From assembly GCA_955652075.1 (NCBI GenBank), contig CATPAS010000362.1, positions 1 to 5,159 on the forward strand: a stretch of DNA of 5,159 bases, written 5' to 3'. The notes beneath the pieces were generated by a model. That model was not told where the DNA came from, made no database searches, and saw only the letters and a program-made list of their open reading frames with translations. The position numbers and the translations under genes are program-made. Below, piece by piece: positions 1-5,159 of this stretch (position 1 is the first letter of the stretch; the number at the start of each line of letters is the position of its first letter). The DNA is from an uncultured Gaiellaceae bacterium (GTDB lineage Bacteria; Actinomycetota; Thermoleophilia; Gaiellales; Gaiellaceae).

Positions 1-308
1 GCGTGATCCTGCCGGCGACGAGGACCGGAATCGCAGCGGCGATCATCCTCGGGCTGGGACGCGCGCTCGGCGAGGCGATCGCCGTCACGCAGGTGATCGG
101 CGGCGGCACGAGGATCACGAAGAACATCTTCGGGCCGAGCGACACGATCGCGAGCAAGATTGCGGCCAGCTACCAGGGAGCCGCTTCCGGCCTGGAATCT
201 GCGTCGCTGCTCTACCTCGCAGCGATCCTGCTCTTCATCGGGCTGCTCACGAACCTCGTGGCACAGGTGATCGTGCGACGTTTCGATCCGCTGCGAGGCG
301 CAAGCTGA
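1..308 (+). CDS. pstC: Phosphate ABC transporter permease PstC, C-terminal part (5' end outside window)
   Basis: This is the last 101 codons of an inner-membrane permease of the PstSCAB phosphate importer. The reading frame is open from the window edge, and the first complete codon is at position 3. The GTG there is an internal Val, not a start, because the sequence begins in the middle of the conserved permease core. Near the start lies the segment ILPATRTGIAAA followed by GLGRALGEAIAVTQVIGG, which matches the end of the EAA loop and the next membrane helix of PstC proteins. A second hydrophobic helix lies at about residues 68-90 of the visible part (SLLYLAAILLFIGLLTNLVA), and the protein ends in a basic tail. 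Its stop codon overlaps the pstA start by one base (TGATG). PstC pairs with PstA to form the phosphate channel energised by PstB. Identification is firm. Only the 3' third or so of the gene is present. Confidence 0.95.
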   Translation, partial: VILPATRTGIAAAIILGLGRALGEAIAVTQVIGGGTRITKNIFGPSDTIASKIAASYQGAASGLESASLLYLAAILLFIGLLTNLVAQVIVRRFDPLRGAS

Positions 309-1192
309 TGTCCGTCTCCGCGCCCGAGTTCTCGCTCCGACCCAGTGGCCGCCTTCGCCGCCGGCGCATCGTCAACAGGATCATGGAGAGCATCGGCACC
401 GGAGCGGCGCTGCTGGCAGTCGGGGTTCTCGGAATCGTGATCGCGTCCGTCGCAGTCCAGGCAGCGCCGGCGATCAGTCTGGACTTCTTCACCAAGCCTC
501 CGAATCTCTTCGGCGGTGCAGGCGGCGGGATCTCGAGCGCGATCATCGGATCCGCGCTGATCGTCGGGATGGCCACCGGGCTCGCGTTGCCCGTCGGGGT
601 GCTGATCGCCATCTTCCTGACGGAGTTCGCGCGGCCAGCCGTCGCAAGCCCCATCCAGCTGGTCCTCGACATCCTGAACGGGCTGCCGACGATCGTAACG
701 GGAATCTTCGTCTACGGACTGCTCGTGATCGGGCACACCCAGAGTGCATACGCAGGCGCATTCGCACTAGCGATCGTGATGCTGCCGCTCGTTGCCCGCG
801 CTGCGCAGGAGGTTCTCCTCCTCGTGCCCTCCGCGTTGCGCGAAGCGGGCCTGGCACTCGGGGTGAGCCGCTGGCGCACCGTTCTCGGCGTCATCCTGCC
901 AACGACGTTCGGCGGGATCCTGACCGGTGCCGTGCTGGCCGTGGCGCGCGCGGCCGGGGAGACGGCTCCGCTGCTGTTCACCACGTCGATCTTCAACCCG
1001 GCGGTGTCGACGGATGTGACGCACTCGCTGCCCAACATCCCGGTCCTGATCTTCACGTACTCGGAGCAGCCCGACAAGGCGCTCCATGAGCAAGCCTGGG
1101 GTGCGGCGCTCGTTCTGATGGCATTCGTTTTGGTTGCCAGCCTCGGCGCGAAGGCGCTGCTGGCCCGATCCAGGAGGAAGCTAGGTCAATGA
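308..1192 (+). CDS. pstA: Phosphate ABC transporter permease PstA
   Basis: PstA is the second inner-membrane permease of the high-affinity phosphate importer. The 294-residue length is normal for the family. A basic cytoplasmic N-terminus (RLRRRR at 15-20) is followed by about six hydrophobic segments, roughly at 31-52, 76-104, 117-142, 148-165, 196-214 and 263-285. Family marks are [17 protein letters not shown] at 121-137, the cytoplasmic EAA loop at about 178-207 ([19 protein letters not shown], then ILP), and [13 protein letters not shown] at 213-225. The ATG at 308 overlaps the pstC stop by one base and has GAGG at 295-298, nine bases upstream, which supports this start. The 3' end overlaps pstB by four bases. 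Expression should follow the pst operon promoter upstream of the window. Nothing is anomalous. Confidence 0.97.
   Translation: MSVSAPEFSLRPSGRLRRRRIVNRIMESIGTGAALLAVGVLGIVIASVAVQAAPAISLDFFTKPPNLFGGAGGGISSAIIGSALIVGMATGLALPVGVLIAIFLTEFARPAVASPIQLVLDILNGLPTIVTGIFVYGLLVIGHTQSAYAGAFALAIVMLPLVARAAQEVLLLVPSALREAGLALGVSRWRTVLGVILPTTFGGILTGAVLAVARAAGETAPLLFTTSIFNPAVSTDVTHSLPNIPVLIFTYSEQPDKALHEQAWGAALVLMAFVLVASLGAKALLARSRRKLGQ
1172..1177 (+). promoter_or_regulatory. Ribosome binding site of pstB (AGGAGG)
   Basis: A perfect AGGAGG lies inside the 3' end of pstA, 11 bases before the ATG at 1189 and 14 before the in-frame second ATG at 1192. The spacing favours the first ATG. It is the strongest Shine-Dalgarno-like site in the window, which fits a high demand for the ATPase subunit (inference). 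Confidence 0.7.
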
Positions 1193-2046
1193 TGACCGAC
1201 GACGTTACGATTCCGATCAACGTGGGGCCTGTCGAAATCGCCAGGGAGCGAAAGGCGCCTGCGCCTGCTCAACGGGAGACCGTCTTCGACATTCGAGATC
1301 TCGAGGTCAACTACGGTCCCACGACCGCCATCAGCGGAGTGAACCTCGAGATCTACAGGCACTACATCACGGCGATGATCGGGCCCTCGGGCTGCGGGAA
1401 GAGCACCTTCATCCGTTGCCTCAACCGCATGAACGATCTCGTTCCGAGCGCGAAGGTCGAGGGGAGCGTCCTGTACCGCGGTCAGGACATCTATGCCGAC
1501 GGCGTTGATCCGGTAGAGGTGCGGCGGCGGATCGGGATGGTCTTTCAGCGCGCAAATCCGTTCCCGAAGTCGATCTACGACAACGTCGCGTGGGGGCCGC
1601 GCGTGCTCGGCATGAGGAACGGCCTCGACGACCGCGTCGAGCGGGCTCTCACGAGCGCCGCCCTCTGGAACGAGGTCAAAGACCGGCTGAAGAAGAGCGC
1701 GCTCTCACTGTCGGGAGGACAGCAGCAGAGGCTCTGTATCGCGCGGGCAATCGCGATCGAGCCGGAGGTGCTGCTGCTCGACGAGCCTGCGTCGGCGCTC
1801 GATCCCATCGCCACCTCCGCCATCGAAGACCTCATGCACGATCTGAAGAAGGACTACACGCTCGTGATCGTCACGCATAACATGCAGCAGGCCGCCCGGG
1901 TCGCGGATCTCACAGCGTTCTTCACGCTCGAAGTGGCAGAGGGGAGGCGTACGGGCGTCCTCGTCGAGTACGACAGCACGGACAAGATCTTCACGAACCC
2001 GTCTGACAAGCGAACCGAGGACTACGTCACCGGCAGATTCGGATGA
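1189..2046 (+). CDS. pstB: Phosphate ABC transporter ATP-binding protein PstB
   Basis: PstB is the cytoplasmic ATPase that powers phosphate import through PstC/PstA (EC 7.3.2.1). All the ABC motifs are present: an A-loop aromatic at Tyr42, Walker [10 protein letters not shown] at 65-73, the Q-loop glutamine at 120 (MVFQ), the signature LSGGQQQR at 174-181, Walker B LLLDEP at 195-200 with catalytic Glu199, D-loop SALD at 202-205 and the switch His230 (VTHN). PstB-specific stretches include the NRMNDL segment after Walker [21 protein letters not shown] at 119-138, and the C-terminal [19 protein letters not shown]. The protein has 285 residues, about 28 more than E. coli PstB. The extra length is an N-terminal tail rich in Pro and charged residues ahead of the first ABC strand ([12 protein letters not shown]). 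The start ATG overlaps the pstA stop (ATGATGA) and has a strong AGGAGG upstream. The stop overlaps the phoU start by four bases. Confidence 0.98.
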   Translation: MMTDDVTIPINVGPVEIARERKAPAPAQRETVFDIRDLEVNYGPTTAISGVNLEIYRHYITAMIGPSGCGKSTFIRCLNRMNDLVPSAKVEGSVLYRGQDIYADGVDPVEVRRRIGMVFQRANPFPKSIYDNVAWGPRVLGMRNGLDDRVERALTSAALWNEVKDRLKKSALSLSGGQQQRLCIARAIAIEPEVLLLDEPASALDPIATSAIEDLMHDLKKDYTLVIVTHNMQQAARVADLTAFFTLEVAEGRRTGVLVEYDSTDKIFTNPSDKRTEDYVTGRFG

Positions 2047-2723
2047 GAACGACGTTTCAAGACGACCTCGATCTTCTGGAGGCCACCCTTCAGGAAGAGG
2101 GATCGCTCGTGCTGCGCGCCCTGCGCGGATCGATCAACGCGCTGGACCAACGCGACCACGAGCTTGCTGATGAGGTGATCGCTTTCGACGACGACGTCGA
2201 CGCGCGCTATATCGCAATCGAGGAAGGGATCCAATCCTTGCTCGCCCGGCAGACACCGGTTGCGAGCGATCTTCGCCTCGTGCTGGCCATCCTTCACGTC
2301 AACCTTCATCTCGAGCGCATCGGAGACTATTGCGTCACGGTCGCCAAGCTTTCGAAGCTCGTTCCCGAAGTGAACCCCGGCCCGCGGTTCGTCGAAGGCT
2401 TCGAGGAGATGGGCTCCCGGTGCGAAGAGATGATCCGCGTCGCGCTCGCGTCGTTCCAGAATCGCGATCTTGCGGGCGCCGAGTCTCTCGTCGATCTGGA
2501 CGAGCTCGTCGATCGCGCCAACAGACGCATCGTGGAACGCATCCTCGACCTGGGTGGGGATCCGGCCATGCGCGAGTACGGACTGCGGATGGTCGTGGTC
2601 TCCCGGGCACTCGAGCGCATCGGTGACCACGCGGTGGACATCGGCGAGCAGATCGCGTATCTGCTGACCGCAGAGTTCCGGGAGTTCACGGACGCATCGC
2701 ACCCGGCTCCGCGCGAGGCGTAA
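2043..2723 (+). CDS. phoU: Phosphate signalling protein PhoU
   Basis: PhoU is a cytoplasmic regulator that restrains the Pst transporter and, in many bacteria, the PhoR-PhoB type two-component response when phosphate is sufficient. The 226-residue length fits. The protein is two homologous three-helix bundles. Each repeat carries the family metal-binding signature: [15 protein letters not shown] with ERIGDY at 91-96, and [19 protein letters not shown] with ERIGDH at 191-196, exactly 100 residues apart. Acidic partners appear around 48-53 (FDDDVD) and 149-154 (LVDLDE). The ATG overlaps the pstB stop (ATGA). There is no good Shine-Dalgarno sequence just upstream, so translation probably relies on coupling to pstB. 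It is the last gene of the pst operon, the usual position. It ends 12 bases from the convergent ATP-grasp gene, and I see no terminator hairpin there. Confidence 0.97.
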   Translation: MRTTFQDDLDLLEATLQEEGSLVLRALRGSINALDQRDHELADEVIAFDDDVDARYIAIEEGIQSLLARQTPVASDLRLVLAILHVNLHLERIGDYCVTVAKLSKLVPEVNPGPRFVEGFEEMGSRCEEMIRVALASFQNRDLAGAESLVDLDELVDRANRRIVERILDLGGDPAMREYGLRMVVVSRALERIGDHAVDIGEQIAYLLTAEFREFTDASHPAPREA

Positions 2724-2735
2724 CACCAAGAGCGT

Positions 2736-3581
2736 CTAGGCAAGCACGAGCGACTCGTCTGCGGTCCTCTGCAGCGAGCCGAGCGCGGCTGCGTAGACGT
2801 CTGTCTCCAGTGAGTACAGCGGCCTGACGTCGACGGCACCGTTCACCTCGAGCACGATCCAGCCGTCGTCGAGCGGAAGCAGATCGACGCCCGCGAAGTC
2901 GATGCCGAGCGCACGCGTCGCCTCGATCGCCAGCTCGCGGGCGTCCTTCGGCGGCAGCGCTTTGCTTGCCGTGCCGCCGATCGCGACAGTCGTCCGCCAC
3001 TCGCCTGGCGCAGCCGTTCGCATCGCCGCCCCGACCACCTCGCCGCCGGCGACGACGACGCGGAGATCGACGCCGAGCGGCGGGACGAGCTCCTGGACGA
3101 TTCCACCGATGGCCCACCAGGGGCGCGGCCCCATCTCCGCGACGTACCGGGTGAGCGCCTGGCGGTCGCAGCAGAGCTCGACGTCGCGCCCCCAGCTGCC
3201 GAAGCGCGGCTTGGCGACAACCGGATGGCGCAGCCCGTCGGCCGAGCTCGATGACTCGAGCCGCCTCGTGCGCGGATGCGGGATGCCCTGGGCGGTGAGA
3301 ATCCGAGCAGCGAGCAGCTTGTCATGGCAGGCGAGCAATGCCGGCGGGCGGTTGAGCACGCGTACGCGCTGAGCCTCGAGCTGCGTGATGCTCCAGATGC
3401 CCTCCTCGACCCCGTCGAGGTCGGTCGACACGTCGAGTCGATTGAGCGCGACGTCGCCGGCGCCCAGCCGGAGGAGGGCCTGACGAGGCGTGAGGAGGTG
3501 GGAGCGCGCGCCGTGCCACCCCCGCGTCGCGAGCGCGCGGTTCGTCTCCGTCTGTCGATGCGCGACGACGGCGAATTCCAT
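2736..3581 (-). CDS. ATP-grasp ligase, RimK/LysX-like, unknown substrate
   Basis: This is a cytoplasmic ATP-grasp enzyme of the RimK/LysX/CofF type. Such enzymes activate a carboxylate as an acyl phosphate and couple it to an amine, often adding Glu or another amino acid. From the ATG at 3581 it has 281 residues. The order is as expected: first beta strand MEFAVVAHRQ at the very N-terminus, an N-domain ending RVLNRPPALLACHDKLLAARIL (in two parts, about 73-95) with the family Asp-Lys at 87-88, then GIPHPRT at 99-105. The ATP-binding lysine is 124 (VVAKPRFGSWGRDVEL), with VQELVPP at 162-168, DLRVVV at 172-177, Asp233 (FAGVDLLPLDDG) and the metal-binding pair Glu245/Asn247 in LEVNGAVDVRPLY. An upstream in-frame ATG at 3623 would add 14 residues. 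I prefer 3581 because the family begins directly with the first strand. Neither start has a clear ribosome binding site. The family is firm, but the substrate cannot be deduced. Its setting between phosphate uptake and polyphosphate-related genes is suggestive only. Confidence 0.88.
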   Translation of the reverse strand: MEFAVVAHRQTETNRALATRGWHGARSHLLTPRQALLRLGAGDVALNRLDVSTDLDGVEEGIWSITQLEAQRVRVLNRPPALLACHDKLLAARILTAQGIPHPRTRRLESSSSADGLRHPVVAKPRFGSWGRDVELCCDRQALTRYVAEMGPRPWWAIGGIVQELVPPLGVDLRVVVAGGEVVGAAMRTAAPGEWRTTVAIGGTASKALPPKDARELAIEATRALGIDFAGVDLLPLDDGWIVLEVNGAVDVRPLYSLETDVYAAALGSLQRTADESLVLA

Positions 3582-3732
3582 GGTCTGACGGTGCGTGACT
3601 ACCCGAGAGCCATGGGTGAACATGGGGAAAACAGCCGGAATCAGGCTTGTAAGCAGCGAAACGACGAAGTGGTGAGCATGCGCCGCGGCGACTGCGCGCC
3701 GTCCGCCCGCCGGGAGCTACGATCTCGCGGCT
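3582..3732. other. Divergent intergenic region between the ATP-grasp and CHAD genes
   Basis: This is about 150 bases between two divergently read genes, or about 109 if the ATP-grasp gene starts at 3623. It should hold promoters for both. Positions 3624-3675 are less GC-rich than the flanking genes, which fits a regulatory region, while 3681-3716 is very GC-rich. I find no convincing pair of -35/-10 boxes for the minus-strand gene and no Pho-box-like direct repeats. A 10-base palindrome (CGCCGCGGCG at 3681-3690) is present, but it recurs inside the Nudix gene, so I give it no weight. No short ORF with good support was seen. Confidence 0.6.
3718..3723 (+). promoter_or_regulatory. Candidate -10 element (TACGAT) for a leaderless CHAD-Nudix transcript
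   Basis: TACGAT fits the TANNNT pattern of actinobacterial -10 boxes. It ends nine bases before the GTG at 3733, so transcription would begin at or within a few bases of the start codon. That would give a leaderless mRNA, a common arrangement in actinobacteria. In keeping with this, no Shine-Dalgarno sequence lies at a usable distance from the GTG (the nearest purine run, GGGAG at 3712-3716, is too far). No matching -35 box is visible. The call rests on one short motif and its position. Confidence 0.38.
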
Positions 3733-4935
3733 GTGACTGCGACTGACACCGTGAACGGTTCTCGCATCTTCACGGCGACCTACCACGACACCGAGGACCG
3801 CCATCTCGCCCGCGCGGGCATCGTGCTGCGTCGACGGATGGAGAACGGCAAGAGCGTCTGGGAAGTCGAAGTCGGGAATGAGACGCGCGCCGCACACGGG
3901 GGGCCGGCTGGTCCGCCGCGGGAGATCCTCGATCTGCTCGCCGCGCCGCTCCTCGGACGTCCTCTCGTCGAGGTCGCCAAGACGCGAACACGGACCAACG
4001 GAGACGAGGTCGAGACGGCGGTGCTGGAAGGCCAGCACGTCATCACGATGGTGCCGGACTGGAAGCCGAAGCTCCCGAAGCCCAAGCCGCGGCCGCGGCC
4101 CAAGAAGGGTGCGCCCGCTCTGGATCGACTCCGTGCGTATCTGCGCCAACAGGTCGACGAGCTGGCGCGCCACGATCCCGGGGCGCGTCTCGACGACGAT
4201 CCCGAACGGATCCATCGCATCCGCGTAGCGCCCCGGCGTGCACGCTCGGCGCTCCGCACGGCTCGGCCGCTGCTCGATCGCGAGTGGGCAGAAGGCCTGC
4301 GTGGAGAGTTGAAGTGGCTCGGCAACGAGCTGGCCCCGGCGCGTGACCTCGACGTGCTGCTCGCCGGGCTCGCGACGGACGCGGCCGAGCTCGGCAAGCC
4401 CGCGACGACGATCGTGCGGCAACTGGAAAGCGAGCGCCGTCGCGCGCAGAAGCAGCTCGTCGCGGCGCTCCAAAGCCCGCGCTATCTCGCGCTGCTCGAA
4501 GAGCTCGAGCGCGCTGCTGACGCGCCCCGCGTGCGAACGGCGGATGCCAAGCTCCACAAGCTGGCACGCAAGGAGTTCGAGCGCCTCCGCCGCGCCGTGC
4601 GCGCGCTCGGCAAGAGCCCCTCCGACGAAGCTCTGCACGAGGTGCGAAAGCGCGGGAAGCGGGCCAGATACTCGGCCGAGCTGGCCGGCGGCAAGCAGGC
4701 GAGGAGGTTCGCGGAGGCGTCGAAGTCCTTTCAGGACGTGGTCGGCGACCACCAGGACGCGGTCGTCGCCGAGGAGCGGCTCACGGCTCTCGTTCCGCGT
4801 GCGAAGAGCCCCGAGGCAATCTTCGCGGCGGGCCGGCTGCTCGAGCGCCAGCAGCACCGCCGGCTGGCTGCGAAGAGATCATTGCCGAAAGCGTGGAGAA
4901 AGCTCGAGCGACAGGGGCGCAAGGCCTGGGCCTGA
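3733..4935 (+). CDS. CHAD-domain protein with a reduced CYTH-like N-terminus
   Basis: The 400-residue product has two parts. Residues 11-105 resemble the middle of a CYTH (triphosphate tunnel) domain: YHDTEDRHLARAGIVLRRR at 17-35 matches the family 'Y-x-D-T-x-x-x-x-L-x-x-x-G-x-x-L-R-x-R' strand, followed by WEVEVGNETRAAHGG at 43-57. The catalytic ExExK motif that should precede it is absent, and the later CYTH strands are missing. A basic Pro/Lys/Arg linker (111-126) leads to the CHAD domain (about 128-395), an all-helical fold of two similar halves. The first half has RIHRIRVAPRRARSALRTARPLL at 159-181 (conserved His161, Arg163) and LKWLGNELAPARDLDVLL at 193-210. The second has LHEVRKRGKRARYSAEL at 301-317 and FQDVVGDHQDAVVAEERL at 333-350. 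CHAD domains bind polyphosphate and localise to its granules. The GTG at 3733 is the longest supported start, and GTG at 3751 is an alternative. It probably forms an operon with the Nudix gene. Confidence 0.88.
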   Translation: MTATDTVNGSRIFTATYHDTEDRHLARAGIVLRRRMENGKSVWEVEVGNETRAAHGGPAGPPREILDLLAAPLLGRPLVEVAKTRTRTNGDEVETAVLEGQHVITMVPDWKPKLPKPKPRPRPKKGAPALDRLRAYLRQQVDELARHDPGARLDDDPERIHRIRVAPRRARSALRTARPLLDREWAEGLRGELKWLGNELAPARDLDVLLAGLATDAAELGKPATTIVRQLESERRRAQKQLVAALQSPRYLALLEELERAADAPRVRTADAKLHKLARKEFERLRRAVRALGKSPSDEALHEVRKRGKRARYSAELAGGKQARRFAEASKSFQDVVGDHQDAVVAEERLTALVPRAKSPEAIFAAGRLLERQQHRRLAAKRSLPKAWRKLERQGRKAWA

Positions 4936-4943
4936 GAGACACG

Positions 4944-5159
4944 GTGCGGGCCGCGGGCGGTGTGCCCACGCGCCGCGGCGGCGACGGAGCCGTGGAAGTG
5001 CTCCTCGTGCACCGGCCCCGATACCAGGACTGGACGTTCCCGAAAGGGAAGGTCAAGGACGGCGAGCGAGAAGAGGAGGCGGCGCTGCGGGAGCTGCGCG
5101 AGGAGACCGGTCTCTTGTGCGAGCTCGGCCGTGAGCTGACAAGCACGCAGTACACCGAC
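4944..5159 (+). CDS. MutT-like Nudix hydrolase, N-terminal part (3' end outside window)
   Basis: The first 72 codons of a Nudix pyrophosphohydrolase are visible. The frame starts at GTG 4944, eight bases after the CHAD stop, and runs open to the window edge. The opening RAAGGVPTRR and VEVLLVHRPRYQDWTFPKGK are typical of MutT/Ap4A-hydrolase-like members. A complete Nudix box, G-x5-E-x7-REUxEExGU, occupies residues 35-57 (GKVKDGE, then ALRELREETGL), including the metal-binding REExEE-type core at 49-54. Such enzymes cleave nucleoside diphosphates linked to another group, for example oxidised dNTPs or diadenosine polyphosphates. Substrate cannot be assigned from this fragment. Actinobacterial MutT1 proteins often carry a C-terminal histidine-phosphatase domain, which would lie outside the window. 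An alternative in-frame GTG at 4893 would overlap the CHAD gene by 43 bases. The 4944 start is preferred because the conserved domain begins right there. Confidence 0.9.
   Translation, partial: MRAAGGVPTRRGGDGAVEVLLVHRPRYQDWTFPKGKVKDGEREEEAALRELREETGLLCELGRELTSTQYTD

Noticed and set aside
3..5. GTG at position 3 as a start codon
   Set aside because: The protein would begin inside the conserved permease core. The frame is simply open from the left edge.
2746..2758. Inverted repeat ACGAG-CGA-CTCGT considered as a phoU terminator
   Set aside because: The stem is only five base pairs, there is no following T-run, and it lies inside the coding end of the ATP-grasp gene.
2686..3117. Arg-rich minus-strand frame within the ATP-grasp gene
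   Set aside because: It is a shadow frame dominated by Arg, Ala and Gly with no conserved features. The overlapping ATP-grasp frame explains the region.
3582..3623. The 14-codon upstream extension of the ATP-grasp gene to the ATG at 3623
   Set aside because: It adds residues ahead of the first beta strand where this family normally begins, and it has no ribosome binding site. It is kept only as an alternative start.
3681..3690. 10-base palindrome CGCCGCGGCG as an operator, repeated at 4971-4980
   Set aside because: The second copy is inside the Nudix coding region, and such GC-only palindromes are expected by chance in DNA of this composition.
3322..4857. A 511-codon open frame on the minus strand, opposite the CHAD gene and the start of the ATP-grasp gene
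   Set aside because: Its translation shows no domain or motif, and it overlaps two genes with clear family signatures. Long antisense frames are common in GC-rich coding DNA.
4343..5134. A 263-codon plus-strand frame across the CHAD and Nudix genes
   Set aside because: The product is a Ser/Arg/Ala-rich low-complexity translation typical of a frame-shifted shadow. The real frames here carry CHAD motifs and a perfect Nudix box.

Overview
The window is GC-rich and densely coded. It uses GTG starts and stop/start overlaps. I read it as chromosomal DNA of a high-GC bacterium, most likely an actinobacterium. The style of the PhoU, ATP-grasp, CHAD and Nudix proteins reminds me of the Thermoleophilia (Gaiella/Solirubrobacter side). 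That placement is inference from protein resemblance, not a database result. There are no RNA genes, mobile elements, CRISPR arrays or obvious recent insertions.

Layout. (1) Positions 1-2723, plus strand: the end of a high-affinity phosphate uptake operon, pstC (3' end only), pstA, pstB and phoU. Every junction overlaps by 1 or 4 bases, so the genes should be translationally coupled. The periplasmic binding protein PstS and the start of pstC would lie upstream, outside the window. (2) Positions 2736-3581, minus strand: a RimK/LysX-like ATP-grasp ligase of unknown substrate, convergent with phoU, with only 12 bases between the two stop codons. (3) Positions 3582-3732: a divergent intergenic region of about 150 bp, the only noncoding stretch of any size. 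(4) Positions 3733-5159, plus strand: a CHAD-domain protein with a degenerate CYTH-like N-terminus, followed 8 bases later by a MutT-like Nudix hydrolase cut off by the window edge.

Functional reading. PstCAB imports phosphate, and PhoU restrains the transporter and its signalling when phosphate is sufficient. CHAD proteins are associated with polyphosphate granules, CYTH domains bind or hydrolyse triphosphates, and Nudix enzymes clear nucleoside or dinucleoside polyphosphates. The window therefore looks like a phosphate/polyphosphate homeostasis neighbourhood, with a poorly explained ATP-grasp ligase in the middle. The least ordinary parts are the ATP-grasp enzyme, whose substrate cannot be read from sequence, and the CHAD protein, whose CYTH part seems to have lost both ends and is joined to CHAD by a strongly basic Pro/Lys/Arg linker. 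I see no clear evidence for a wholly new system.
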